The notes below the pieces were generated by a model. That model worked only from the letters and a program-made list of their open reading frames with translations, ran no database searches and was not told the DNA's origin. Shown one piece after another: positions 15,889-24,255 of a stretch of 40,293 nt of DNA. The position numbers were made by a program, and so were the translations under genes. The DNA comes from Syntrophomonas sp. UBA4922. GTDB lineage: Bacteria; Bacillota; Syntrophomonadia; Syntrophomonadales; Syntrophomonadaceae. The stretch is from assembly GCA_002398825.1 (NCBI GenBank), contig DHBS01000049.1, positions 609 to 40,901 on the forward strand, in the 5' to 3' direction. The stretch's first letter is position 1. Every line of letters starts with the position of its first letter.

Positions 15889-15918
15889 TAAAGGCCCTTA
15901 TTACGGGCCTTTTTTTTA
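15889..15918 (+). terminator. Intrinsic terminator of the rpmH-jag operon
   Basis: An AAGGCCC/GGGCCTT stem with a short AT loop, followed by a run of eight T residues, starting about 6 nt after the jag stop. It separates rpmH-jag from mnmE. Confidence 0.9.
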
Positions 15919-16079
15919 TGCCATTTTAAACCGCATTCAGACCGCAAAGTTTCACGACATTGCCGGCTAAATGCCATAATTATGCGGGAACAACAGCCGG
16001 GGCCCTTGTGTAAAGCGGTATTTAATCTGGTAAGATATTTATAGTCAACACCAAACCGGGTTAAAGAGGTTTTTGAAAG

Positions 16080-17459
16080 ATGCAGCAGGAAACCATAGCG
16101 GCTATTGCCACCCCGCCAGGTGAAGGCGGCATTGCCATTATCCGGGTCAGCGGCAGTGAGGCCATTGCCAAAGTAGGGGCCATTTTTAAGCCCAGGATAA
16201 AAGACCGCGCTCTGAACCAACTCCACGGATACCAGATGATTCTGGGCTGGATTGTCGATGATCAGGGCCAGCCTATCGATGAATGCCTTCTGGCGGTAAT
16301 GCGCAAGCCGCACAGCTATACCGCTGAAGACACGGTGGAAATACATTGCCATGGCGGTGTTCTGGCTGCCCGCCAATGCTTGGAACAGGTTCTGGGCCAG
16401 GGGATCAGAGAGGCGTATCCCGGGGAATTCACCCAGCAGGCTTATCTTAACGGGCGGCTTGATGCCAGCCAGGCAGAAGCGGTCATCGAGATTATCCGGG
16501 CCAGAAGCAAAAAGGCTTTGAACCTGGCTGTGAAACAGCTCTCCGGATATAACAGCCGGTATATACACCGTCTGGAAGACCGGTTGATACAGGCCGCAGC
16601 ACTTATAGAGGCCAGTATCGACTTTCCTGAAGAGGTGGGCGAACCGGATTATGAGGAAATTGCAAGACTGCTGGCGGAAGTACAGCATCACCTGGGCCAA
16701 TTGCTTGCGGCCGGGAAACGGGCTGAAATCTACCGCAGCGGGGTGAAGGTGGTTATCTGTGGAAAACCCAATGTGGGCAAATCCAGTTTGCTCAATTGGC
16801 TGAGCGGCCGTGACCGCGCCATTGTTACCGAAATACCGGGAACCACCCGGGATATCATAGAAGAATATGTGAATATCAAAGGCATTCCCGTCCGCCTCAT
16901 CGACACCGCCGGTATACGCAAAACCGAGGATAGGGTGGAGGCCATCGGAGTACAGATGGCGCAGCAGGCCATAAGCGAAGCGGCACTGGCCATATTCCTG
17001 CTGGATATAACTTCCGGCATCACCTTGGAGGATGAAGAGGTATTTCACAGCCTTAATCCGGACCGGACCATTATTCTCATAAATAAAGACGACCTGGTTG
17101 AAAAACAGATCGATCACGAGCGGATTCAGGCCTGTTTTCCCGGCATACCGGTGATTTTTGGCTCGGTCCGCGAAGAACAGGGCTTAAACGAGTTGCAGAA
17201 CCGGGTTGAAGCCATGATTTTGTCCGGATTAGGCCGGGAGGGAGAGGTGGAGATGCTTCTCAGCGCCCGCCAGCAGCAAATTTTACAAGACTGTCAGGAG
17301 CACATTGAGTCTGTTAGCGAGATACTGGGCCAGGTATCGCTTGACTGCCTGGCGGTTGAGATCAGTGAGCTATTGGAGGATATGAGCGAGCTGACCGGCA
17401 AGAGCTTGAAAGCGGATGCAATTGAACGTATATTCAGGGATTTTTGTATTGGCAAATAA
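16080..17459 (+). CDS. mnmE: tRNA modification GTPase MnmE (TrmE)
   Basis: With MnmG it forms the cmnm5U modification at the wobble uridine of certain tRNAs, using a folate one-carbon unit. The 459 residues show an N-terminal folate-binding domain (about 1-120), a helical domain, and an inserted G domain with P-loop GKPNVGKSS (228-236), DTAG (275-278) and NKDD (335-338). The C-terminus is FCIGK with the invariant cysteine. The ATG follows AGAGGT at about 8 nt. The mnmG start lies 29 nt downstream, and the two proteins work as a complex. Confidence 0.98.
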   Translation: MQQETIAAIATPPGEGGIAIIRVSGSEAIAKVGAIFKPRIKDRALNQLHGYQMILGWIVDDQGQPIDECLLAVMRKPHSYTAEDTVEIHCHGGVLAARQCLEQVLGQGIREAYPGEFTQQAYLNGRLDASQAEAVIEIIRARSKKALNLAVKQLSGYNSRYIHRLEDRLIQAAALIEASIDFPEEVGEPDYEEIARLLAEVQHHLGQLLAAGKRAEIYRSGVKVVICGKPNVGKSSLLNWLSGRDRAIVTEIPGTTRDIIEEYVNIKGIPVRLIDTAGIRKTEDRVEAIGVQMAQQAISEAALAIFLLDITSGITLEDEEVFHSLNPDRTIILINKDDLVEKQIDHERIQACFPGIPVIFGSVREEQGLNELQNRVEAMILSGLGREGEVEMLLSARQQQILQDCQEHIESVSEILGQVSLDCLAVEISELLEDMSELTGKSLKADAIERIFRDFCIGK

Positions 17460-17488
17460 GGTTTATCCATATATTCAGGAGGAAGGCT

Positions 17489-19366
17489 ATGGTTTATGAC
17501 GCGGGGTCATATGATGTTGTGGTGATTGGCGCCGGACACGCCGGCTGCGAAGCGGCCCTGGCGGCCGCCCGCATGGGATGCCGCACCCTATTATCCACTT
17601 TGAGCATCGAACATATTGCCTTGATGCCATGCAATCCCTCTGTGGGGGGGCCGGCCAAGGCTCAGGTAGTCAGAGAAATCGATGCTCTGGGCGGAGAAAT
17701 GGCTATAAATACCGACAAAGCCTGTATTCAGATGCGCATGATCAATACCGGCAAAGGCCCTGCGGTTCAGGCCCTGCGGGCTCAGGCCGACAAGCATCAG
17801 TACCATTGGGCTATGGTGGATACCCTTTTGCAGCAGCCTGGTCTCGACCTGCTGATGGCCGAAGTGGAGAAGATTGAAGCCGATCAAAGCGGAGTTGCGG
17901 CGGTTGTCACCAGAACCGGGGCGCGGTACCTCTGTAAGGCGGTGGTGGTGACTTCGGGAACCTATCTGAAAGGACGCATCATTATTGGAGATGTCATCTA
18001 TGATGGCGGCCCCAATAATCAGGTGCCGGCTATGAAACTCTCTCAAAGCCTGATGGAACTGGGACTCACTCTGGGACGCTTCAAGACCGGCACCCCGCCG
18101 CGCATAAACCGGCGCTCGGTGGATTTTTCCAAGATGATCGAACAGCCCGGGGACGAGCGTCCTTTACGATTTTCCTACCTCTCCCCGCTGGAACCGCGGC
18201 AACAGATATCCTGCTGGCTGACCCACAGCACCCCGCTCACCCACCAGATCGTTATGGACAATATCCACCGGGCCCCCATGTTCACCGGGGTAATCAAAGG
18301 AAGAGGCCCGCGCTATTGCCCGTCATTCGAGGATAAAGTGGTGAGGTTCTCCCATAAATCATCGCATCAGCTGTTCATTGAACCGGAGGGCCGCAACACC
18401 GATGAGATGTATGTACAGGGACTTAATACCAGTCTGCCTGAAGACGTGCAGTTGCAGGTATTGCGGAGTATACCGGGCCTGGAAAATGTGCACATGATGC
18501 GCACAGGCTATGCTATCGAGTACGATTACGTGATTCCCTCGCAATTAAAGCTGTCCCTGGAGACCCGGGTTATACCCGGGCTGTTCACCGCCGGCCAGGT
18601 AAACGGGACATCGGGATACGAAGAGGCTGCCGGACAGGGCCTTATAGCAGGCATCAACGCCGCTCTCAAGGTGCAAGACCGGGAAGTCTTGATTCTGAAG
18701 CGCAGTGAAGCCTATCTGGGAGTATTAATAGACGATCTGGTCAACAAAGAAAATGATGAGCCCTACCGCTTGCTGACCTCACGGGCAGAATACCGCCTGT
18801 TGCTGCGCCAGGATAATGCCGATTTGCGTTTAACCGCCAAAGGCCGCGAAATCGGATTGGTGGATGATGTGCGCTGGGAGGCTTTCAGCCTCAAGCTGGA
18901 CAGGCTGGAGGCAGCAAAAAAACAGATGGTTGAGACCACTTTCACCCCTGGAGACGCAAAAATGACAAGCTTTTTGGCCGCCCAAAACAGCGCCCCTTTA
19001 AAAGACCGCATCTCCCTATGGGAGTTGTTGCGCCGTCCCGAAATCGAAATCGGGCAGTTGGTAGAACAGGGCTGGCTGGAGGAGGCCCCGCCCGACATCC
19101 TGGAACAGTTGGAGATACAGAGCAAATATGAGGGATATATCAACAAACAGCGGGAACAGGTGAAGAAGTTCGAAAAACTCGAAGAGCGTAGAATCCCCGA
19201 GGATATAGACTATGGTGAAGTGTACGGGCTTTCCAATGAGGCCCTGCAGAAGCTCCAGGCTATTCGTCCCCGGTCAATAGGTCAGGCTTCCCGTATTTCA
19301 GGGGTGAACCCGGCTGACATCAATGTGCTGCTTATCAATCTGGAAAAAGCTAGAAGGAAATCCTGA
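17489..19366 (+). CDS. mnmG: tRNA uridine 5-carboxymethylaminomethyl modification enzyme MnmG (GidA)
   Basis: FAD-binding partner of MnmE. The chosen ATG at 17489 follows AGGAGGA and gives 625 residues starting MVYDAGSYDVVVIGAGHAG; a longer frame begins inside mnmE but adds 15 residues unlike the family. The FAD dinucleotide motif GAGHAG is at 14-19, the family signature GGPAKAQVVREIDALGGEM follows, and the C-terminal helical domain for MnmE and tRNA contact is complete. It sits between mnmE and rsmG, a common clostridial and bacillar order. Confidence 0.98.
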   Translation: MVYDAGSYDVVVIGAGHAGCEAALAAARMGCRTLLSTLSIEHIALMPCNPSVGGPAKAQVVREIDALGGEMAINTDKACIQMRMINTGKGPAVQALRAQADKHQYHWAMVDTLLQQPGLDLLMAEVEKIEADQSGVAAVVTRTGARYLCKAVVVTSGTYLKGRIIIGDVIYDGGPNNQVPAMKLSQSLMELGLTLGRFKTGTPPRINRRSVDFSKMIEQPGDERPLRFSYLSPLEPRQQISCWLTHSTPLTHQIVMDNIHRAPMFTGVIKGRGPRYCPSFEDKVVRFSHKSSHQLFIEPEGRNTDEMYVQGLNTSLPEDVQLQVLRSIPGLENVHMMRTGYAIEYDYVIPSQLKLSLETRVIPGLFTAGQVNGTSGYEEAAGQGLIAGINAALKVQDREVLILKRSEAYLGVLIDDLVNKENDEPYRLLTSRAEYRLLLRQDNADLRLTAKGREIGLVDDVRWEAFSLKLDRLEAAKKQMVETTFTPGDAKMTSFLAAQNSAPLKDRISLWELLRRPEIEIGQLVEQGWLEEAPPDILEQLEIQSKYEGYINKQREQVKKFEKLEERRIPEDIDYGEVYGLSNEALQKLQAIRPRSIGQASRISGVNPADINVLLINLEKARRKS

Positions 19367-19372
19367 TCGGGT

Positions 19373-20020
19373 ATGGAATATAAAGTAAAAAGATTTATTG
19401 AGATTCTAAAGGAAGAGAATAAAAAGCAAAACCTGGTGAGCCGCAAAAGTCTGGCGGAAGAGATTGACAAACATGTGGAGGACAGCCTGCAGGCCAACCA
19501 GCTTATGGATATATCTGGAAAAAGACTGGTTGATATCGGCAGCGGGGCCGGGTTTCCCGGACTGATTCTGGCTATTAGCCGCCCGGACTGCCAGGTGACC
19601 CTGGTGGAGTCCGACCGCAAAAAAGCGCAGTTTCTAAATAATGTGGCCGCTAAGCTGCAATTGTCGAATGTTGCAGTAGTCCCAGAGCGCGCCGAAATAT
19701 TGGGACATCAGGAGGGATTTCGCGAGCAATTCCAGTTATGCACCAGCCGTGCGGTGGCGGCTTTAAACGTACTCTTGGAGCTTTCCCTGCCTTTGCTCAC
19801 TGTGGGAGGGCAGGCGGTTATTTGGAAGGGGCGCAATTATCAGCAGGAAATAGATGAAGCGCAGCATGCCCTGCAAACCCTGGGAGGAGTCCTGGTCAAA
19901 CAGCATGATTATACCTTGATGCAGGAACGCGATCGTATTTTGCTGGTAGTAAAAAAGACCACCCCTACCCCGGCGCGTTACCCGCGACGACCGGGAATTC
20001 CCGCTAAACGTCCCTTGTAA
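19373..20020 (+). CDS. rsmG: 16S rRNA (guanine-527 N7)-methyltransferase RsmG (GidB)
   Basis: SAM-dependent enzyme that methylates G527 of 16S rRNA. The 215 residues have the SAM motif DIGSGAGFPG at 54-63 and the following LVESDRKKAQFL block, and the TSRAVAALNVLLEL motif. The C-terminus is basic and proline-rich (TPARYPRRPGIPAKRPL). It starts 6 nt after mnmG and ends 14 nt before noc, so it is co-transcribed. Confidence 0.97.
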   Translation: MEYKVKRFIEILKEENKKQNLVSRKSLAEEIDKHVEDSLQANQLMDISGKRLVDIGSGAGFPGLILAISRPDCQVTLVESDRKKAQFLNNVAAKLQLSNVAVVPERAEILGHQEGFREQFQLCTSRAVAALNVLLELSLPLLTVGGQAVIWKGRNYQQEIDEAQHALQTLGGVLVKQHDYTLMQERDRILLVVKKTTPTPARYPRRPGIPAKRPL

Positions 20021-20034
20021 AAGGAGGATATGAA

Positions 20035-20892
20035 TTGTTTAAGGCCTGGGAGAAGATGACCGGAAAAGGACAGCAAAAGGTGGTCGAACAGATCCCGGCG
20101 GAGCTTATCAGACCTAATCCTTATCAGCCCCGGCAGCAGTTTGATGAAGAGGAATTATTCAAACTGGCTCAGTCTATCAGAGCCTATGGACTGATTCAGC
20201 CCATCGTGGTGCGCTCAGTGGAAGGAGAATACCAGATCATTGCCGGCGAGCGCCGCTTTCGGGCTTGCCGTATGCTGGGGATGGAGCGCATCCCGGCCAT
20301 TGTGCAGAACATGAATGATCAAAACGCCGCGGCGGTATCACTTATTGAGAATATTCAGCGGCGGGAATTGAATTATTTTGAAGAAGCCAATGCCTATAGC
20401 CTGTTAATCAATAATTTCGATATGACTCAGGAGGACCTGGCTCGCAAAATAGGCAAAAGCCAGTCAGCCATAGCCAATAAGCTCAGACTTCTAAAACTGC
20501 CCCTGGAAGTGCAGAGCCTTATAGTGCCGGATATGCTCAGCGAGCGCCACGCCCGGGCACTGCTTAAGCTCAACAGCCCTGAATTGCAGATCGCGGCCAT
20601 TAAGCAGATCTACGAACAGGAGTTGACGGTAAAAGAAACCGAGAAATTGGTACAGGATCTGAGCAAAAACAACATGCCCCGGGAAAGCGAGGCCAAACCC
20701 GGCGGGCAGCAAGTTTCCATGATCATCCATGACGCCCGCATTTTTATCAACACCATCAAAGAAACGGTGAGGCGCGCCCGGCAAATTGGGGTAGAGATAC
20801 AAATTGAAGAGGAAGACGGCGAGGATGAATACCGGATCAATATTCGCATCGGCAAAGTGCGTAAACCGCGGCGCATGAGCGGCGGATTTTAA
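20035..20892 (+). CDS. noc: Nucleoid occlusion protein Noc (ParB paralogue)
   Basis: A CTP-dependent ParB-family DNA-binding protein of 285 residues. The ParB/Srx box GERRFRA is at 71-77, ENIQR at 105-109, then a helix-turn-helix (EDLARKIGKSQSAIANKLRLL). A short basic and amphipathic N-terminus (MFKAWEKMTGKGQ) resembles the membrane-targeting helix of Noc. Place between rsmG and soj is that of noc in Bacillus. The start is TTG at 20035 after AAAGGAGGA; a nearby ATG is out of frame. Family role: keeps the division septum off the chromosome via Noc-binding sites; in an individual genome the call as Noc rather than a second Spo0J is mainly by context. Confidence 0.9.
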   Translation: MFKAWEKMTGKGQQKVVEQIPAELIRPNPYQPRQQFDEEELFKLAQSIRAYGLIQPIVVRSVEGEYQIIAGERRFRACRMLGMERIPAIVQNMNDQNAAAVSLIENIQRRELNYFEEANAYSLLINNFDMTQEDLARKIGKSQSAIANKLRLLKLPLEVQSLIVPDMLSERHARALLKLNSPELQIAAIKQIYEQELTVKETEKLVQDLSKNNMPRESEAKPGGQQVSMIIHDARIFINTIKETVRRARQIGVEIQIEEEDGEDEYRINIRIGKVRKPRRMSGGF

Positions 20893-20898
20893 GGTTTG

Positions 20899-20924
20899 AC
20901 GGCGGGCAACCCGCCTTTTTTTAT
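20899..20924 (+). terminator. Intrinsic terminator after noc
   Basis: GGCGGG (20901-20906), loop CAA and CCCGCC (20910-20915), followed by seven T. It closes the mnmE-mnmG-rsmG-noc operon, 8 nt after the stop. Confidence 0.9.
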
Positions 20925-20964
20925 GCCTGTTTAATGGTAACAAAAACACAATATGGTTGCTTTT

Positions 20965-20973
20965 TGCTATAAT
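20965..20973 (+). promoter_or_regulatory. Extended -10 promoter of soj-spo0J
   Basis: TGCTATAAT at 20965-20973 is a perfect extended -10 (TGN plus TATAAT). No convincing -35 is seen 17 bp upstream. It lies between the noc terminator and the soj ribosome binding site, which fits an independent soj-spo0J transcript. Confidence 0.65.
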
Positions 20974-21014
20974 AACAAACAAAGACTCGACATGTGGAGG
21001 AAATAGTAAAGCAG

Positions 21015-21836
21015 ATGGCATGGTTACGCAGAGGGAATAAGCCCCGGCAGCAAAAGCAAGAAATAGGTGCGGGTCCGGTTAAAAAGATCGCTTTAGCCAA
21101 TCAGAAGGGCGGGGTGGGCAAAACCACTACCGCCGTGAACCTGGCCGCCTGCCTGGCCCTGGAAGGATATAAAGTGCTCCTGGTGGACTGCGACCCTCAG
21201 GGCAACGCCAGCAGCGGGTTGGGCATCGACCGGCGCAGCCTCAAAGAATGCCTTTATAATGTGCTGTTGGATCAACGCCCGGTTACAGATCTGATCACGC
21301 CCACCCGGGTGGAGAAGCTCGATCTGATTCCGGCCACCATTCAACTGGCCGGCGCCGAAGTGGAAATGGCCGGATTGGAACATCGCGAACACCGGCTCAA
21401 AAACGCCATTAAGGTGGTTGATGATGAATACCATTATATTTTGTTCGACTGCCCCCCGTCACTGGGGCTTTTGACTATCAACGCCCTGGTGGCCAGCGAT
21501 TCGGTGATCATTCCTCTGCAGTGCGAGTATTATGCCCTGGAGGGCCTAAGCCAACTGGTAGATACGGTGCTTCTGGTAAAACGCCGCCTGAATCCAACCC
21601 TGCAGATAGAGGGCATTGTTTTTACTATGTTTGACGGCAGAACCAATCTTTCCATACAGGTGGTTGATGAAGTTAAAAAGCATTTTCGCAAACAGGTGTA
21701 CCGTACCATTATTCCCCGCAACGTACGCTTAAGTGAAGCCCCCAGCCACGGGAAACCGGTGGTTCTATATGATTCCAGATCAAGGGGAGCCGAGATATAT
21801 AAGGAATTCACTCAGGAGGTGCTCAGGCGTGGCTAA
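21015..21836 (+). CDS. soj: Chromosome partitioning ATPase Soj (ParA)
   Basis: A deviant Walker A ATPase of the ParA/MinD family that acts with Spo0J in origin segregation and DnaA control. The ATG at 21015 after TGGAGGA gives 273 residues; a GTG 21 nt upstream overlaps the Shine-Dalgarno itself and is less likely. Walker A KGGVGKTT is at 31-38, then VDCDPQGNASSGLG and the FDCPPSLGLLT motif. About 20 basic and polar residues precede the usual start of the fold, so this Soj has an N-terminal extension; no internal ATG, GTG or TTG allows a shorter form. It overlaps spo0J by 8 nt. Confidence 0.96.
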   Translation: MAWLRRGNKPRQQKQEIGAGPVKKIALANQKGGVGKTTTAVNLAACLALEGYKVLLVDCDPQGNASSGLGIDRRSLKECLYNVLLDQRPVTDLITPTRVEKLDLIPATIQLAGAEVEMAGLEHREHRLKNAIKVVDDEYHYILFDCPPSLGLLTINALVASDSVIIPLQCEYYALEGLSQLVDTVLLVKRRLNPTLQIEGIVFTMFDGRTNLSIQVVDEVKKHFRKQVYRTIIPRNVRLSEAPSHGKPVVLYDSRSRGAEIYKEFTQEVLRRG

Positions 21837-22680
21837 GAAAGAACGCGGCTTGGGAAGAGGTCTGGATGCACTGCTGTCTACTGATTTAATGGGCCTGGAC
21901 AGTCAGCAGATCGTCAACATTGAAATTGAACATATTATGCCGCGCCAGGGGCAGCCGCGTACCAGATTCAACGACGCGACCCTACAGGAATTGGCTGCGT
22001 CAATCAAAGCTCAGGGCCTGCTGCAGCCCCTCTTGCTCCGGCCCCGGGGCAATAAATATGAGATTATTGCCGGGGAGCGGCGCTATAGAGCGGCTAAACT
22101 GGCCGGCCTGGATTCCCTGCCGGCGATAATCAGGGACATCAAAGACCGTGAAGCAGCCGAGATCTCATTAATTGAGAATATACAGCGCGAAGATTTGAAT
22201 GCTGTAGAAGAAGCCAGGGCTTACCGGCATCTTATGGAACATTACGGATATACCCAGGAGAAGGTTGCAGAAGTTATAGGCAAAAGCCGGGCCCATGTAG
22301 CCAATACCATGCGCATTCTGTCGCTTCCTGATGAGATACTGCAGATGATAGAGGCCGGGCAGTTAACAGCCGGGCACGCTCGCACCTTGCTGACACTGCC
22401 GGATGCCAAGGCACAACTGATACAGGCCGGGGAAATTATAAAAAATAAACTTTCAGTGCGGCAGGCCGAGGCCAAAGGGCGGGCGGGCAAGAAAAAAGTA
22501 AAAAGGACCGTGGAGGATATCCCTATCAAAGCAGCGGAGATTTTAGATCTGGAAGAGAGACTGCAAGAGCATTATAGCACCCGGGTGGAAATATACCCGG
22601 GACCTCGCGGGGGCAAAATACAGATAAGCTATTATGATGATGAGGACCTGGAAAGGGTACTGGAGTTGCTAGGGCTTTAG
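21829..22680 (+). CDS. spo0J: Chromosome partitioning protein Spo0J (ParB)
   Basis: ParB clamp that loads at parS, spreads using CTP and recruits SMC condensin. The GTG at 21829, after CAGGAGG, gives 283 residues starting VAKKERGLGRGLDALLS, the usual Spo0J N-terminus that stimulates Soj ATPase (the GRGLDAL region). Box II GERRYRA is at 82-88, ENIQR at 116-120, and a helix-turn-helix EKVAEVIGKSRAHVANTMRIL follows. The start overlaps the end of soj, and two perfect parS sites lie within 310 bp after its stop. Confidence 0.97.
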   Translation: MAKKERGLGRGLDALLSTDLMGLDSQQIVNIEIEHIMPRQGQPRTRFNDATLQELAASIKAQGLLQPLLLRPRGNKYEIIAGERRYRAAKLAGLDSLPAIIRDIKDREAAEISLIENIQREDLNAVEEARAYRHLMEHYGYTQEKVAEVIGKSRAHVANTMRILSLPDEILQMIEAGQLTAGHARTLLTLPDAKAQLIQAGEIIKNKLSVRQAEAKGRAGKKKVKRTVEDIPIKAAEILDLEERLQEHYSTRVEIYPGPRGGKIQISYYDDEDLERVLELLGL

Positions 22681-22685
22681 CAGAA

Positions 22686-22701
22686 TGTTTCACGTGAAAC
22701 A
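22686..22701. promoter_or_regulatory. parS site 1
   Basis: Perfect 16-bp palindrome TGTTTCACGTGAAACA, identical to the B. subtilis parS consensus, extending to 20 bp (AATGTTTCACGTGAAACATT). It begins 6 bp after the spo0J stop. It is the loading site for the Spo0J encoded immediately upstream. Confidence 0.97.
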
Positions 22702-23557
22702 TTATCCTCCTTTTAAATCTTTAAAGATCAAAATAAAAACCCCCGGATGCTTGTTCATTCAGACCTCCGCTGCAGGAGACCGGCATTTCTATTCATACCT
22801 GGCGATTCCGTAAAAAACAGCAGCTATAAGATTCACCTGCCAAAAAATTGCCGGGTGTTGAAAAGCAAACCGGGCATTTGTGACCGAGCCTTGTTAAGAT
22901 GTAATGCAAGAATATCAAGGGAGCATTTAGCGCCGCTTATTTCCCGCACCCTGCCGGGGTGTAGAATGTTTCACGTGAAACATTGCCCTGCCCCCGGGAT
23001 ATGGCAAAAGAAGGAATCCAGTCCAGTAATAATGAAGGAATAATATTCGAAAAATAAAAACATAGGCAGAGACAGGGACGGATCGCTTGGAGCAGGGTTT
23101 GATGACCATTAAGCGGCGCAACAGGCCAGGATCAGTTATAACCGTTGGCGGTTTGCAGAAACGCTACAAGCAGCTTTCAAGGACCTTGGCGATATAGAAG
23201 GACTGACCGTAGCATCGATATTCGCAAAAACATAGTCCAACCTACCTTTGCAATTCTCAATAATTATTAAATAGCAAACATTTGACCGGCATAAAGCGAA
23301 GCGGGAAAGCCTCTCACATCAAAGTATAGCGGCTTTGATGGCGGCCAGAGGGACAATCCACCAAGATCCTGAATTAAGGAAGGGCAGCCTTAACGGAAAA
23401 GTAGCAATAAGCGGCGCCGGCCTGATTAGTGTGACAGCGGCTGCTATATGTAGGGTCGCTTGGAAGAAACCGGAATGTAAGCACAGTATATGAGCCGGGT
23501 CAGAGAGATCAGGGCGCTGCAAATATATTCCAGCAGCTTGAGGAGGAGAGGGTATAA
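22702..23557. other. Gene-poor 0.86 kb spacer between spo0J and the phosphoribosyltransferase gene
   Basis: Apart from the second parS I see no supportable gene. A short frame of 51 codons at 23338-23493 (MAARGTIHQDPELRKGSLNG...) has no recognisable homology and no good ribosome binding site, and others are broken by stops every 20-40 codons. A small palindrome ATCTTTAAAGAT lies near 22717. The composition in the second half is like coding sequence, so a decayed gene is possible. Confidence 0.5.
22967..22982. promoter_or_regulatory. parS site 2
   Basis: A second perfect TGTTTCACGTGAAACA, again within AATGTTTCACGTGAAACATT and with the same upstream AGA context as site 1. It lies 281 bp from site 1. 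Two perfect sites this close give Spo0J a double loading centre beside the origin. Confidence 0.97.
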
Positions 23558-24205
23558 TTGTTTAAGAACCGGGTAGAGGCCGGCAATATGCTGGTTAAGA
23601 CCTTACAAGAACAAGGCTGGGAATTCGATATCGTCCTGGGGATCCCCTGCGGAGGCATCGTTCCCGCCAGGCAGATAGCGAAGCAATTCAATTGTCCGCT
23701 TGATGTAGTTCTGGCCAAGAAGATGGGCTCTCCCAGCCTGCCGGAATATGCGGTCGGGGCGGTAACCCCCGATGGTGAAATACTGGTGCATGAACGGCTG
23801 CAGAACCTTTGGGAGGAGCAGCGTGAACCCATAAAACGTATGGCCCAGGTGGTGCAAAAAGAGCTGAACCGGCAGCTTGACTTGTTTCGCAGCCATAAAA
23901 AGGCCATTCTCCTCAAAGGATTGAGGGTTTTGCTGGTAGATGACGGCATTGCCACCGGCTTTACTATAAAGGCGGCCATCCGCTACCTGAAAAGACAGGG
24001 AGTGAGGGAGATCCGCGTAGCGGTGCCGGTCTGCTCGCGCAATGCCTATCGTACTTTAATAAACGAGGCAGATGCAATCCTGGTTCTGCATATTCCACAG
24101 CAGATGTACGCCGTCAGCCAGTTTTATGAGGAATTCAGCAGTGTAGAAGACTGTGAGGTCATTAAAATTCTTGGCTGTGAGGATGAAAGCCCTGCGGCTA
24201 CCTAG
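23558..24205 (+). CDS. Orphan phosphoribosyltransferase-fold protein
   Basis: A type I phosphoribosyltransferase-like protein of 215 residues. The 13-residue PRPP-binding motif is VLLVDDGIATGFT at 124-136 (two acidic residues then the small-residue loop). The N-terminal half has GIPCGGIVPARQIAK (28-42) and LAKKMGSPSLPEYAVGAV, features of the PRTase family often annotated as ComF-like or predicted phosphoribosyltransferase. The long linker 80-115 (LQNLWEEQREPIKRMAQ) is helical. The start is TTG at 23558 after AGGAGGAGAGGG. It stands alone between the parS region and convergent yyaC, so no pathway can be assigned. Substrate unknown. Confidence 0.85.
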   Translation: MFKNRVEAGNMLVKTLQEQGWEFDIVLGIPCGGIVPARQIAKQFNCPLDVVLAKKMGSPSLPEYAVGAVTPDGEILVHERLQNLWEEQREPIKRMAQVVQKELNRQLDLFRSHKKAILLKGLRVLLVDDGIATGFTIKAAIRYLKRQGVREIRVAVPVCSRNAYRTLINEADAILVLHIPQQMYAVSQFYEEFSSVEDCEVIKILGCEDESPAAT

Positions 24206-24255
24206 CGGTCTTGGGCGCAGGCCCGGGTGCCGCAAAATGGAGAGTATTATCTGGG

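Noticed and set aside
15873..17117. Long minus-strand frame of 414 codons
   Set aside because: It is antisense to mnmE, which has all its GTPase motifs on the plus strand, and it has no recognisable domain.
22747..23043. Plus-strand frame of 98 codons with MFHVKH
   Set aside because: The MFHVKH peptide is the translated parS palindrome, and no ribosome site or homology supports the frame.
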